Assembly: GCA_030045215.1 (NCBI GenBank) | Contig: JASIBJ010000096.1 | Location: forward strand, 1 to 22,265 | DNA: 22,265 bases | Origin: Streptosporangiaceae bacterium | GTDB taxonomy: Bacteria; Actinomycetota; Actinomycetes; Streptosporangiales; Streptosporangiaceae | Direction of reading: 5' to 3' | Shown here: positions 7,067-15,271 of the stretch, one piece after another | Numbering within the stretch: the first letter of the stretch is position 1 | Layout: each line of letters begins with the position of its first letter | Notes under the pieces: generated by a model | Database searches by the model: none | The model's input: only the letters and a program-made list of their open reading frames with translations | What the model was told of the DNA's origin: nothing | Translations under genes and position numbers: made by a program

Positions 7067-7687
7067 TTATTCCGAGGGCGAGCCGGTGACTGAGTCCAGC
7101 AAGCGGGCCAGCCAGGGCCGGAGCCCGGTCGGCGGTTCGCGGTCGGGCGGGCCTCGCCGGGCGGAGGCCGGATCACCTACTGCCGCGCTGACCAGGTGCT
7201 GAGCCGCGTCGAAGGTCACTGGCGCCGTCGCTTCAGGCACGGCGAGCGACTCGTGCGCGAGAAGATCGAGTTCCGGGTCGCCGCGGTCGAGCGCCAGGAC
7301 GGTGGCGCCCAGGCGGCGCACGTCATCGACGCGCTCAAGCAGGTCAGCCTGCGCCATCCCGGCGCTCACGACCAGCAGGGTGTGACTACGGTCGGCGTCG
7401 CGGAGCCGCTGCAGGCCGACGGAGAGGTGCGGGGGGGCACCGGGCGGGGGGGCCCACCGCACCAGCGTCGGCTTGAGTTCGGGCAGTCCGGCCAGACGGC
7501 TCTCGTCTTCTAGATGCGCGGTCATGTGCCAGGGCTCATAACTGGCCGACCCGAAGATGAGCAAGCCATGGGGCGTACGGGCGCTGCGCCGCAGTGCTTC
7601 GCCGAACAGCGCGGTTCGTTCGAGCCAGCGAGTGGGCGCTAGCAGTGCCCGCAGCGACTCCACCTGGTCCGCGTTCATATCCATCAT
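7067..7687 (-). CDS. Hypothetical protein with possible SIS-like region
   Basis: A soluble protein of about 206 residues that I do not recognise with certainty. There is no signal peptide or membrane helix. The N-terminal part is LRALLAPTRWLERTALFGEALR, followed by a Gly/Ser strand LLIFGSASYEPWHM and a Pro-rich loop. The C-terminal half holds SHTLLVVSAGMAQ, then LLERVDDVRRLGATVLALDRGDPEL and HESLAVP. This order (strand, Ser-Gly loop, helix, GATVLAL strand, then a short xxVP strand) resembles the second half of a sugar-isomerase (SIS) fold; this is my inference, not a family match. Possible starts are the adjacent ATGs at 7687 and 7684 and an ATG at 7678; none has a Shine-Dalgarno site. It is convergent with the YbjQ cluster and divergent from the F420 reductase gene. 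Confidence 0.7.
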   Translation of the reverse strand: MMDMNADQVESLRALLAPTRWLERTALFGEALRRSARTPHGLLIFGSASYEPWHMTAHLEDESRLAGLPELKPTLVRWAPPPGAPPHLSVGLQRLRDADRSHTLLVVSAGMAQADLLERVDDVRRLGATVLALDRGDPELDLLAHESLAVPEATAPVTFDAAQHLVSAAVGDPASARRGPPDREPPTGLRPWLARLLDSVTGSPSE

Positions 7688-7822
7688 GGTGCCGGAGGTG
7701 GCCGACGTTTCGCGGCCGCATTGGCGATGGCGGACGGGCAGCCGGCCGCCTGGCCGTCCCTGTCGCGCGCCGTTCGCGCTCCGGTCGCCCAGGCCGAGCG
7801 CCGGTTATGCCAGGATCGGCCC

Positions 7823-8482
7823 ATGGCAGACGTGACGAAGCAGGTAATCGGCGTGCTGGGCGGAACGGGTGATCAGGGCCGGGGACTGGCCAGGCGGCTG
7901 GCGATGGCCGGGCACCAGATCGTCATCGGCTCGCGGGACGCGCGCCGGGCGGCGGCCGCGGCCGAGAGCCTGGACGCAGGCTCGCTGGTGACCGGCGGGC
8001 TGAACCGGGACGCGGCCGAGCAGGCCGACCTCGTGATCGCCGCCATGCCCTGGGAGGGGCATAAAGACCTGCTCGCCAGCCTCGCTGAGCCGCTTGCCAG
8101 CAAGGTGCTGGTGGACTGCGTCAACCCGCTGGGATTCGATGGCAAGGGCGCCTATCCGCTTCGGGTGCCCGAGGGCAGCGCGGCCGAGCAGGCCGCGGCG
8201 GTTTTGCCGGACACGATCGTGGTCGGCGCATTCCATCATGTGTCGGCTTCACTGCTGCTGGACCCCAGGGTCGACCGGATGGACCTGGACGTGCTGGTCC
8301 TCGGCGACGACCGGCAGGCCACCGACATGGTCGCGGCGATCGCCAGCGAGATTCCTGGCATGCGCGGCATCTACGGTGGCCGGCTGCGCAACTGCGGCCA
8401 GGTCGAGGCCCTGACGGCCAATCTCGTGTCGATCAACCGGCGCTATAAGGCGCACGCAGGCCTGCGGATCACCGACATCTGA
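7823..8482 (+). CDS. npdG: NADPH-dependent F420 reductase
   Basis: A 219-residue cytosolic oxidoreductase that transfers hydride between NADP(H) and the deazaflavin coenzyme F420. The Rossmann nucleotide loop GGTGDQGRG is at residues 13-21 and the GSR that selects the 2'-phosphate of NADP at 36-38. The middle carries AMPWEGH, DCVNPLGFDGKG and AFHHV, and the end ALTANLVSINRRYKAHAGLRIT, all typical of the F420:NADPH oxidoreductase family (TIGR01915 type). The length matches the family. The ATG at 7823 has an AGGA site seven bases upstream; an upstream in-frame extension to 7721 is Pro/Arg-rich and unlikely. The gene implies that the organism makes F420, as many actinomycetes do. No F420 synthesis gene lies in the window. 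Confidence 0.92.
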   Translation: MADVTKQVIGVLGGTGDQGRGLARRLAMAGHQIVIGSRDARRAAAAAESLDAGSLVTGGLNRDAAEQADLVIAAMPWEGHKDLLASLAEPLASKVLVDCVNPLGFDGKGAYPLRVPEGSAAEQAAAVLPDTIVVGAFHHVSASLLLDPRVDRMDLDVLVLGDDRQATDMVAAIASEIPGMRGIYGGRLRNCGQVEALTANLVSINRRYKAHAGLRITDI

Positions 8483-8506
8483 CCTTCCGCTTCGGCTATC
8501 GCTTGC

Positions 8507-8534
8507 CCGCTGCCCTGTGACCGGGCGGCTGCGG
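8507..8534. terminator. Possible bidirectional hairpin between npdG and panB
   Basis: Two 4-bp stem segments (8507-8510 with 8531-8534, 8512-8515 with 8523-8526) around an internal loop and a seven-base terminal loop fill the short gap between two convergent stop codons. There is no T-tract. Weak but well placed. Confidence 0.3.
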
Positions 8535-9413
8535 TCAGCGGTAGGAGTACTCCTCGGTCGGGAACGTCCCGCCGGCGACGTCGGTAGCGAAGGCCTGGGC
8601 GGCGTCCCGGAGCACGCTCGCGACGTCGGCGAACTTCTTCACGAACTTGGCCGTCCGGGGCGAAAGGCCGGCCATGTCCTGCCACACCAGTACCTGCGCG
8701 TCGCAGTCCGGGCCGGCTCCGATCCCGATCGTCGGGATGTCGAGGCTCTCGGTCACCCGGCGAGCGAGCGTGGCGGGCACGCATTCCAGGACGACCGCGA
8801 ACGCGCCGGCGGCCTGGAGCGACTTGGCGTCGTGGAGCAGCCGCTCTCCGTCTTCGCCGCGGCCCTGGACCTTGTAACCGCCGAACGCGTTGACCGACTG
8901 CGGAGTGAGCCCGAGGTGCGCCATGACCGGGATCCCGGCGGCTACGAGTTCCTCGACCTGCCGCACTACCCGGTAGCCCCCCTCGAGCTTGACCGCCTGG
9001 GCGCCCGCCTCCTTGAGGAACCGGGTCGCGGCCTCGAGCGCGGCCGTCGGCGAGGCCTGGTAGGAGCCGAACGGGAGGTCAGCGACGATGAGGGCCCGCC
9101 GGGTGCCCCGGACTACCGCGGCGGTTAGCGGGATCAGGTCATCGACCGTCACCGGGATCGTCGAGTCGTGGCCGTAGACGACCATGGCCGCCGAGTCGCC
9201 CACCAGCAGCACCGGAATGCCCGCCTCGTCGAACACCCGCGCGGTCAGCGCGTCGTAGGCGGTGAGCATTGGCCACTTCTCGCTGCTGGCCTTGGCCGCC
9301 GCGATATCCCTGATGGTCAGCCGCCGGCCGGCCGCGCCGCCGTAGAGCGGCCCGGCTGCCCCGGCACGTGACGGACCCGCAGCCTGCTCAGGGCTGCCCG
9401 AAATAGCAGTCAT
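8535..9413 (-). CDS. panB: 3-methyl-2-oxobutanoate hydroxymethyltransferase
   Basis: Ketopantoate hydroxymethyltransferase, the first step of pantothenate (coenzyme A precursor) synthesis: it adds a one-carbon unit from methylenetetrahydrofolate to 2-oxoisovalerate. The 292-residue protein shows KWPMLTAYD, the Mg ligands Asp73 (VGDS), Asp112 (ADLPFG) and Glu144 (KLEGG), the substrate Lys142, and the catalytic Glu210 (LECVP), in the order expected for the TIM-barrel family. The ending FPTEEYSY is also typical. The first 30 residues are an Ala/Gly-rich leader seen in actinobacterial homologues. The ATG at 9413 was chosen because GGAGG lies about five bases upstream; the longer open frame to 9506 is Arg-rich. 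The gene is divergent from the MFS gene, with about 180 bases between start codons. No panC or panD gene is adjacent. Confidence 0.97.
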   Translation of the reverse strand: MTAISGSPEQAAGPSRAGAAGPLYGGAAGRRLTIRDIAAAKASSEKWPMLTAYDALTARVFDEAGIPVLLVGDSAAMVVYGHDSTIPVTVDDLIPLTAAVVRGTRRALIVADLPFGSYQASPTAALEAATRFLKEAGAQAVKLEGGYRVVRQVEELVAAGIPVMAHLGLTPQSVNAFGGYKVQGRGEDGERLLHDAKSLQAAGAFAVVLECVPATLARRVTESLDIPTIGIGAGPDCDAQVLVWQDMAGLSPRTAKFVKKFADVASVLRDAAQAFATDVAGGTFPTEEYSYR

Positions 9414-9503
9414 TGCTGTCCTCCGCGTCTCGTTGCGCCCTTGTGGCGTCCCCGGACCCCTCGATGATCGCATGACTTGGCGGCGCCTGCCAGCGTCGGC
9501 CGG

Positions 9504-9558
9504 CATTACTTAGCTAATGCGAAATAACTAGTTGCAATACGATGTTGTTCCGTATCGT
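9504..9558 (+). promoter_or_regulatory. AT-rich promoter/operator island upstream of MFS efflux gene
   Basis: This stretch is strikingly AT-rich for the window. It holds two imperfect palindromes: CATTA-N6-TAATG (9504-9519) and ACGAT-N10-ATCGT (9539-9558). A possible promoter is TTGCAA (9532-9537) and TATCGT (9553-9558), although the spacer of 15 bases is short. The second palindrome overlaps that -10 box, as expected for an operator of the TetR-family repressor encoded at 11201. Nothing else is recognisable between the panB start and 9593. Confidence 0.45.
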
Positions 9559-9593
9559 TAAGTGGTCACGACGGCGGGGGCCGAGAGGCAGGC

Positions 9594-11189
9594 ATGGACA
9601 GTCAGGCAGTACAGAACCGGCGCTGGTTGATTCTCGGCGTACTGATCATCAGCCTCGCGGCAATCGTGCTGGACAACACGATCCTCAATATCGCGCTGAA
9701 GACGATCTCCGAGCCGCGGGTGGGACTGGGCGCCAGTCAGAGCCAGCTGGAGTGGGCGGTCAACTCCTACACGCTCGTATTCGCGGGACTGCTGTTCACC
9801 TTCGGCGTGATTGGCGACCGGATCGGGCGCCGCCGGATGCTCGTGATCGGAATGGCACTATTCGGTCTGTCCTCGTTGCTGTGCTCCTATGCGCAAACCC
9901 CCGACCAGCTGATCTGGGCCAGGGCGGCCATGGGCCTGGGCGGTGCGGCGGTCATGCCGCAGACGCTGTCGATCATCACGAACGTGTTTGACCCGAGGGA
10001 ACGGGCTCGGGCCATCGGGATCTGGGCTTCGGCGGTGGGCGCGGCCATCGCCATCGGCCCGATAGTCGGCGGGCTGCTGCTCGACCACTTCTGGTGGGGC
10101 TCGGTCTTCCTGATCAACGTGCCGCTCACCGCGATCGGGATCATCGCGATCATCGCGTTCGTGCCGGAGTCCAAGAGCCCGACGCCGGGCAAGGTCGACC
10201 TCCCCGGCGTGCTCCTGTCCATCATGGGCCTGGTGCTGGTGGTCTACGGGATCATCAATGGCGGCGACACGGGCTCGTGGCTGACTGCCGACGTGCTCGG
10301 GCCGGTCGCCGCTGGCCTGGCGGCGATCGCCGCGTTCGTGTGGCACGAGGCCAGGACCGATCACCCGTCCCTGGACGTGCGCCTGTTCCGGGACGCCCGG
10401 CTGTCCTCGGCCGCCGCGGCCATCGCGCTGGTGTTCTTCGCCATGGGCGGCGTGTACTTCTTCATCAGCTTCTACACCCAGAACGTGCGCGGCTACAGCC
10501 CGCTGCACGCCGGCCTGCTCACGATCCCGCTCGCCGTCGGCCAGTTGCTGTTCGCCACCCGCAGCGCCCCGCTGGTGCGCAGGTTCGGCGCGAAGGCAGT
10601 CTGCACCTCTGGCCTGATGGTCATGGCTGCGGCCCTGGTTGGCTACCACTTCCTCGGCACGAACAGCTCGCCGTGGCTGCTGGAAGCCACGTTCCTGGTC
10701 CAGGGAGCGGGCATGGGCCTGGTCATGCCCGCCGCGACCGAGGGTGTGATGTCGGTGGTGCCGCGCGAGCGCGGCGGAGCGGGCTCGGCCATTACCAACA
10801 CCTCTCGCCAGGTCGCTGTCGCGCTGGGTGTGACAGTGCTCGGTTCGGTGCTGGCGCAGGTGTACCGGAGCAGGCTGAATCCGTTCTTGACTGCGGTCCC
10901 GGCGAAGGCCAGGGCGGGTGCGACGGTGTCCATCGCGCAGACCCAGCAGCTGGCGCAGCAGCTCGGTCCGGCCGGGCACAGGCTGCTCTCCGCGGCGAGC
11001 ACGTCGTTTGTGGACGCTATGCACCTGACGTCGCTAATCTCGGTATTGATCGCGGTAGTGGGTGCGGCTGCGGTCGCAGTCTGGATGCCTGGCCGGCGGG
11101 CGGCGGGCCAGCAGGCGCCGGCTCACGGGCGTGATGATGAGCGGGCTCTCGTCGGCGAGATGGCCAGCAGCCCGGCGCTGGGGGAGTGA
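9594..11189 (+). CDS. MFS transporter, DHA2 (14-TM drug:proton antiporter) family
   Basis: A 531-residue inner-membrane efflux pump of the EmrB/QacA type, exporting drugs or other small hydrophobic molecules in exchange for protons. Visible signatures are LDNTILNIAL (26-35, the motif D1 region of helix 1), GDRIGRRRM (74-82, motif A in the first cytoplasmic loop) and GPIVGGLLLDHFWW (motif C, antiporter motif in helix 5). The hydrophobic segments fit 14 membrane helices, and the length is normal for DHA2. The hydrophilic C-terminal tail is rich in Ala, Gly and Arg. The ATG has a GAGAGG-like site about five bases upstream. The TetR regulator begins just past its stop codon, which implies one operon and self-controlled efflux. 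The substrate is unknown. Confidence 0.93.
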   Translation: MDSQAVQNRRWLILGVLIISLAAIVLDNTILNIALKTISEPRVGLGASQSQLEWAVNSYTLVFAGLLFTFGVIGDRIGRRRMLVIGMALFGLSSLLCSYAQTPDQLIWARAAMGLGGAAVMPQTLSIITNVFDPRERARAIGIWASAVGAAIAIGPIVGGLLLDHFWWGSVFLINVPLTAIGIIAIIAFVPESKSPTPGKVDLPGVLLSIMGLVLVVYGIINGGDTGSWLTADVLGPVAAGLAAIAAFVWHEARTDHPSLDVRLFRDARLSSAAAAIALVFFAMGGVYFFISFYTQNVRGYSPLHAGLLTIPLAVGQLLFATRSAPLVRRFGAKAVCTSGLMVMAAALVGYHFLGTNSSPWLLEATFLVQGAGMGLVMPAATEGVMSVVPRERGGAGSAITNTSRQVAVALGVTVLGSVLAQVYRSRLNPFLTAVPAKARAGATVSIAQTQQLAQQLGPAGHRLLSAASTSFVDAMHLTSLISVLIAVVGAAAVAVWMPGRRAAGQQAPAHGRDDERALVGEMASSPALGE

Positions 11190-11200
11190 GGGTGGCCACG

Positions 11201-11827
11201 ATGAGCACGGCCCCGACCACAGCCGGTATGGCCGATCCGGTTCCGCCGGAGGGCGAGCATCGCAAGCCCGGTCGGCCGCGGAGTGAGCACGCAGATCACG
11301 CGATCATGTCGGCGGCCCTTGACCTGTTCGCCGAGAGCGGGCCCGCCGGTCTGTGCATGGAGCAGGTGGCCGCGCGCGCCGGCGTCGGAAAGGCGACGAT
11401 CTACCGCCGCTGGCCCGGCAAGGAAGACATGCTGCTGGACGGGCTGGCCGAGCTCGCGGCCCCGCTGCCGGTGCCGCAGGGCAAGTCGGTCCGGGCCGAT
11501 CTGATCGCGCTGCTCGATGCCATGTGCAAGGAGGCGGCCGACCCCCGGCGGCTCCGGTTGGTCGCGCTGCTCCAGGGAGAGGGCAGGCAGTACCCGCGGC
11601 TGAAGGCTAGGTACCTGGACACGGTTGTGCAGCCTCGGCGCGAGGCCATCAGGGCGGTGCTTCGCCGTGGCGTGGCCACCGGAGAGTTGCGTGAGAATGC
11701 CGACATCGAGGCGGCGATGTACATGCTCAACGGCGCCGCGCTGGCCAGCATGCACGCCGACCATCTCGATAGCCGGTATGCCCGACGGGTTGTCGAAGAG
11801 CTGCTGCGGGGCATTTCCGCCCGCTAG
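11201..11827 (+). CDS. TetR/AcrR family transcriptional regulator
   Basis: A 208-residue DNA-binding repressor. The N-terminal TetR domain contains GRPR (24-27), a first helix with AALDLFAESG, and the helix-turn-helix MEQVAARAGVGKATIYRRW (53-71) followed by KEDML. The C-terminal ligand domain is variable, as usual; REAIRAVLRRGVATGEL and the ending with MYMLNGAA resemble the TetR_C class often found beside efflux pumps. ATG at 11201 was chosen because GAGGGTGG lies about six bases upstream; a GTG at 11186 overlapping the pump stop codon would add five residues. By position it most likely controls the pump gene in front of it, probably through the palindromes at 9504-9558. No other regulator is in the vicinity. 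Confidence 0.93.
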   Translation: MSTAPTTAGMADPVPPEGEHRKPGRPRSEHADHAIMSAALDLFAESGPAGLCMEQVAARAGVGKATIYRRWPGKEDMLLDGLAELAAPLPVPQGKSVRADLIALLDAMCKEAADPRRLRLVALLQGEGRQYPRLKARYLDTVVQPRREAIRAVLRRGVATGELRENADIEAAMYMLNGAALASMHADHLDSRYARRVVEELLRGISAR

Positions 11828-11849
11828 CCTCGGCCGGCTCGCCGGTCGG

Positions 11850-11855
11850 TAGTCT
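11850..11855 (+). promoter_or_regulatory. -10 box of leaderless MBL-fold gene
   Basis: TAGTCT, a full TANNNT match, ends six bases before the ATG at 11862, so the transcript should begin at or next to the A of the start codon. No Shine-Dalgarno sequence is present. It makes the MBL-fold/DUF2891 pair a transcription unit separate from the preceding TetR gene, which ends only 34 bases upstream. Confidence 0.55.
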
Positions 11856-11861
11856 GGCCGC

Positions 11862-12497
11862 ATGCAGCTGACCAAGCTGGGGCATGCCTGCGTCCGGCTC
11901 CAGAAAGACGGGGCCAGGCTCGTCATCGATCCAGGCGTCTGGAGCGGCACGGACGTGCTCGCGCAGGCCGATGCCGTGCTGGTGACACATGAGCACCCAG
12001 ACCATCTGGACGCGGACGCGCTCCGCGCGGCGCTCGGGTCCGATCCCGGTCTCCGGCTATGGGCGAATGCATCTGTCGCCGGCCAGTTCGGCGAGTTCGG
12101 CGGTCAGGTGCGGGTGGTCCGGCATGGCGATACCTTTTCCGCAGCCGGCTTCGACGTGCATGTCTACGGCCGCGACCACGCCCGGATCGTTCCCGAGATC
12201 CCGGTCATCGCCAATACCGGCTTCGCCGTCGATGGCGAGGTATTTCATCCCGGCGACTCCTTCACGGTGCCCGACGAGAAGGTCGCGACCGTGCTGGTGC
12301 CGGTGAGCGCGCCGTGGCTCAAGTTCGGCGAGGTCGCCGACTACATCGGGGCGGTCGGCGGCAAGCAGGGATTCGCGATCCATGACGCCATACTCAGCGA
12401 GTTTGGCGTGGGTTTGGTCAGCAACCTGCTGAAGGTGGTGTCCTCGCCCGACGCGCCCGTGACGAGGCTGGAGCCGGGCACGACAGTCGAGCTATGA
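11862..12497 (+). CDS. MBL-fold metal-dependent hydrolase
   Basis: A 211-residue cytosolic metallo-beta-lactamase-fold protein, of the short class related to UPF0173/YtkL-like hydrolases. It starts with a typical first strand (TKLGHACVRL, then LVIDPG), followed by the metal motif HEHPDH (His43, His45, Asp47, His48). Further probable ligands are His106 (GRDH), Asp132 (PGDS) and His174 (IHD). All residues needed for a binuclear centre are therefore present, and an active hydrolase is likely. The substrate cannot be told from sequence. It appears leaderless and its stop overlaps the start of the DUF2891 gene (ATGA), so the two are translationally coupled. Such coupling suggests, but does not prove, a shared pathway. 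Confidence 0.9.
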   Translation: MQLTKLGHACVRLQKDGARLVIDPGVWSGTDVLAQADAVLVTHEHPDHLDADALRAALGSDPGLRLWANASVAGQFGEFGGQVRVVRHGDTFSAAGFDVHVYGRDHARIVPEIPVIANTGFAVDGEVFHPGDSFTVPDEKVATVLVPVSAPWLKFGEVADYIGAVGGKQGFAIHDAILSEFGVGLVSNLLKVVSSPDAPVTRLEPGTTVEL

Positions 12498-13537
12498 CGA
12501 GGCAGGACACGGCGCGGCTGTTCGCCGACTGGCAGGGCCTGCTGCGCGAGCACGCGGCTGGCTTCGCCAGGACCGCCATCGAGAACATCGGCCGTCAGTA
12601 TCCCTCGCTCGTGATTCACCTGATGACCGGACCCGATGACCTTCCTAGCCGACCCAGGGACCGTAATCCCGTCTTCTTCGGCAGCCTGGACTGGCATTCC
12701 TGCGTGGAGATGCACTGGCTACTGGTCCGCCTGCTGCGGCTGATGCCAGACGCGGTGCCCGAGGACGAGATCCGGGCGCTACTTGGCGCGCAGTTCAATG
12801 CGGCGATGCTGGCCGCCGAAGCCGAGTTTGTCGCCAGCCGTGATGGTCGGCACGAGCGCCCGTACGGCTGGGCGTGGGCGCTTGCCCTGGTGCAGGAGCT
12901 GGCCTGGTTCGACGACCCGGATGCGGCGGGCTGGCTGGAGGCGCTGGCGCCGCTGGAGACAGCGGTCGTGGCCGGGTTCCTCGAGTGGCTGCCGAAGGCC
13001 ACCTATGCGAATCGGCATGGCGTACACGGCAACACCGCGTTCGCGTTCTCGCAGCTGCTCCCCTGCGCGCTCGAGCGGTCACCGGGCCTGGCCGATGCGG
13101 TGACGGCGAGGGCGCTTGGCTGGTACCGGGGGGATGCGGGTTATCCGGCCCAGTTCGAGCCGTCGGGCCACGACTTCCTGTCTCCGGCATTGACCGAGGC
13201 GGAGCTGGTGTCGCGGCTCCTCGGGCCGCAGGCTTTCTCCGCCTGGCTGGCGCGGTTCCTGCCCGGCATCGAGAACGGCGAGCCCGGCACCCTTTTCACT
13301 CCGGCCATCGTGTCCGATGCCAGTGAGGGTCAGATCGCGCACCTGCACGGGCTGAACGCCAGCCGGGCCTGGTGCTGGCGGCGGCTGGCTGAGGGCCTGC
13401 CGCCCGGTGACGCCCGGATCGGCCCGGCGGTTGCGGCTGCCCGCACTCATCTGGACGCGGCCCTGCCGCACGTGACCGGCAGCGATTACATGGTCGAGCA
13501 CTGGCTCGCCGCTTATGCGGTCCTCGCGCTGAGCTAA
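12494..13537 (+). CDS. DUF2891 domain-containing protein
   Basis: A 347-residue soluble protein of the DUF2891 family, whose function is unknown; its repeated helical hairpins recall (alpha/alpha)-barrel enzymes. Diagnostic motifs run in family order: FFGSLDWHSCVEMHW (61-75), RPYGWAW (122-128), HGVHGNTAF (175-183), SGHDFLSP (224-231) and HLHGLNASRAW (283-293). The clustered, conserved His, Asp and Trp residues suggest an active or sugar-binding pocket, which is inference. There is no signal peptide, so it acts in the cytoplasm. The ATG overlaps the stop of the MBL-fold gene by four bases. Its own TAA overlaps the stop codon of the convergent CocE-type gene, leaving no room for a terminator. 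Confidence 0.9.
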   Translation: MTRQDTARLFADWQGLLREHAAGFARTAIENIGRQYPSLVIHLMTGPDDLPSRPRDRNPVFFGSLDWHSCVEMHWLLVRLLRLMPDAVPEDEIRALLGAQFNAAMLAAEAEFVASRDGRHERPYGWAWALALVQELAWFDDPDAAGWLEALAPLETAVVAGFLEWLPKATYANRHGVHGNTAFAFSQLLPCALERSPGLADAVTARALGWYRGDAGYPAQFEPSGHDFLSPALTEAELVSRLLGPQAFSAWLARFLPGIENGEPGTLFTPAIVSDASEGQIAHLHGLNASRAWCWRRLAEGLPPGDARIGPAVAAARTHLDAALPHVTGSDYMVEHWLAAYAVLALS

Positions 13538-15153
13538 GTCACCGGCAGGACAAGCGCCGACGGGTGCGCGGGATCGTGAAAGACTCGCTGATGCGCACTC
13601 GCGAGCCTACGGGCCGTCGCGAGCGGCTCACCGGTGCCAGTGTTGCGGGCGTAGCGGGGGTGCGCGCCGCTCGATACCTGCAGCCGCAGCCGGCTTCCGG
13701 CGCGGAACCGATGCGCGACCGGCCACAATCCGAACGCGAGCCGCAGCGTTCCGTCAGCCTCAGCCGTCGGCCGGCCCGGCGCGAGCCGCAGCAGCCCGTC
13801 GCAGATGTTGACCGACACGCCCGCGGGGCTGACCTCGCACAGCCGGGCGAAGAAGTCGGTGTGTTCGCGATCGGAGGAGACGCGAAGGTCGACCTCGGGT
13901 ACGCCGATCACCTCCAGGTCGCTTGCCAGCGCCATGCTGGTGTAGGTCAGCACGTCCGGCCTCGCCTCGAGCATCCGGTTGTCGACCCTCGCGGCACCGT
14001 TCAGCCCTGCCGGCCCGGCCAGATTGGGTGTCGCGTGGGCCGGGTCGTAGGTGTACTCGTCGGGCGGGCACTCACCGGGTTCGCCGGCCTGCAATCCGCC
14101 CGCCGGATGCAGATACCAGGCGTGCGGGGTGCTGTCCGGCGGCCAAGATGGCAGCTCCCGCCACTCGTCGGCCCCGGTCACGAATATCCGCACCCGGCCA
14201 GCAGGCAGCCCGGCTCCGTCCGCCGACAGGCAGGCGGCCAGGAATTCCAGCCCATCTCGTACCCAGGTTCCGGCGGCGTCGTTGTCGGCGTGCCGCCACG
14301 GGCCGATTGTCAGTCGCGGCTCATGGCCGGCCGTGCGGAGCGCAGCATAGTCACGTAGCTGAGCCGGGAGGAAGATGTCGTACCAGCCGCCGACCATGCT
14401 GACCGCGGCGGTCACCTTGCCGGGGCCGGAGGTGAAGCTATGCCGGTCCCAGTAGTCTCCGTCCTCGGCCAGCCAGTGCTGCCAGTACGGCCTTGTGGCG
14501 CCGGTGGCGAGCCGGTCAAGCTGCCCAACCGGCAACTGGTCGGCCAGTTCGCGAAGCTTCCGCTCCCGAATCCGCTGTCGCACCATCGCGCCCGTGCGCT
14601 CCTGCCCGGCAACCTGGTCGATCCACCTGAGCATGGTCTCGAGGGCGAAGGATCCGCCTGCCCTGACCATCGCGCGAGGCTCCGACGCGGTGACCTGGAT
14701 TGCCATCGCGGCGTGATCGGGGAGCGCGCTAGCGGCCAGTGCCCACTGAGTGATGCCGAGGTAGCTAGGCCCGAACGTTCCGAACGACCCCGGATACCAC
14801 GGTTGCCGCCGCAGCCATTCGACGGTGGCGACCGCGTCGTCTTGCTCAACGGAGCCGAACGGATCAAGGGCCCCGCCGGACCCGAACGTGCCGCGGCAGC
14901 TTTGCACCACGGCCTGGAAGCCGCGCTCGGCGAAGAGCCGGCCGGCCATCATGCCCCACGGACCGCGCCGCCCGTAGGGGCAGCGCGCCAGCACGAGCGG
15001 AGGTTTGGCCGCGCCGCGGGCAGCGTACCGATCGGCCAGGAGGATGGCGCCGTCCGGCATCGGCACGCGCAAGTCGCGCTGCACCACGACGTCATGGGTT
15101 TGCGCGGGCGGCAGAGCCATCGCCCGCTCGAAGAACTTGCTGGTCAGCGTCAT
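13534..15153 (-). CDS. CocE/NonD family hydrolase (X-Pro dipeptidyl-peptidase S15 type)
   Basis: A 539-residue serine hydrolase of the family that includes cocaine esterase, X-Pro dipeptidyl peptidases and glutaryl-acylases. An alpha/beta-hydrolase domain comes first, with MPDG-x-x-LLADRY (32-43) and the nucleophile Ser130 in GPSYLG; a helical cap follows; then the acid Asp259 (GGWYDIF) and base His288 (GPWRH). The C-terminal third is the jelly-roll domain seen in CocE (motifs EVDLRVSSD and DFFARLCEV). The catalytic triad is complete. There is no signal peptide, so an intracellular esterase or amide hydrolase is likely; the natural substrate is unknown. The ATG is preceded by a modest AAGTAGG site. 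The gene is convergent with, and overlaps by four bases, the DUF2891 gene. Confidence 0.92.
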   Translation of the reverse strand: MTLTSKFFERAMALPPAQTHDVVVQRDLRVPMPDGAILLADRYAARGAAKPPLVLARCPYGRRGPWGMMAGRLFAERGFQAVVQSCRGTFGSGGALDPFGSVEQDDAVATVEWLRRQPWYPGSFGTFGPSYLGITQWALAASALPDHAAMAIQVTASEPRAMVRAGGSFALETMLRWIDQVAGQERTGAMVRQRIRERKLRELADQLPVGQLDRLATGATRPYWQHWLAEDGDYWDRHSFTSGPGKVTAAVSMVGGWYDIFLPAQLRDYAALRTAGHEPRLTIGPWRHADNDAAGTWVRDGLEFLAACLSADGAGLPAGRVRIFVTGADEWRELPSWPPDSTPHAWYLHPAGGLQAGEPGECPPDEYTYDPAHATPNLAGPAGLNGAARVDNRMLEARPDVLTYTSMALASDLEVIGVPEVDLRVSSDREHTDFFARLCEVSPAGVSVNICDGLLRLAPGRPTAEADGTLRLAFGLWPVAHRFRAGSRLRLQVSSGAHPRYARNTGTGEPLATARRLASAHQRVFHDPAHPSALVLPVT

Positions 15154-15200
15154 GCCGGATGCCTACTTCGCGATCGAGACCGGTCGCGCTTCTGGCTGCA

Positions 15201-15213
15201 AATCTACAGCTGT
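15201..15213 (-). promoter_or_regulatory. Candidate promoter and palindrome upstream of CocE-type gene
   Basis: On the minus strand TAGATT (15206-15201) is a good -10 box about 47 bases before the CocE-type start. It touches a perfect eight-base palindrome, ACAGCTGT (15206-15213). Next to it, 15217-15231 forms a small perfect hairpin (ACCGG-N5-CCGGT) that could end transcription of the upstream minus-strand small gene. All of this is weak on its own. Confidence 0.3.
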
Positions 15214-15271
15214 TGTACCGGTTCGTCCGGTCGGGGCAGCTCGGCAGTCGGGTCCGCCGGTACCGCCGGCC

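Noticed and set aside
7721..7822. Upstream extension of the F420 reductase gene
   Set aside because: The Rossmann fold begins ten residues after the ATG at 7823, which has a ribosome site; the extension is Ala/Arg/Pro-rich and not part of the family.
9858..11024. Open frame of 388 codons antisense to the MFS gene
   Set aside because: Extremely Arg/His/Asp-rich with no motif; the opposite strand has unmistakable DHA2 transporter signatures.
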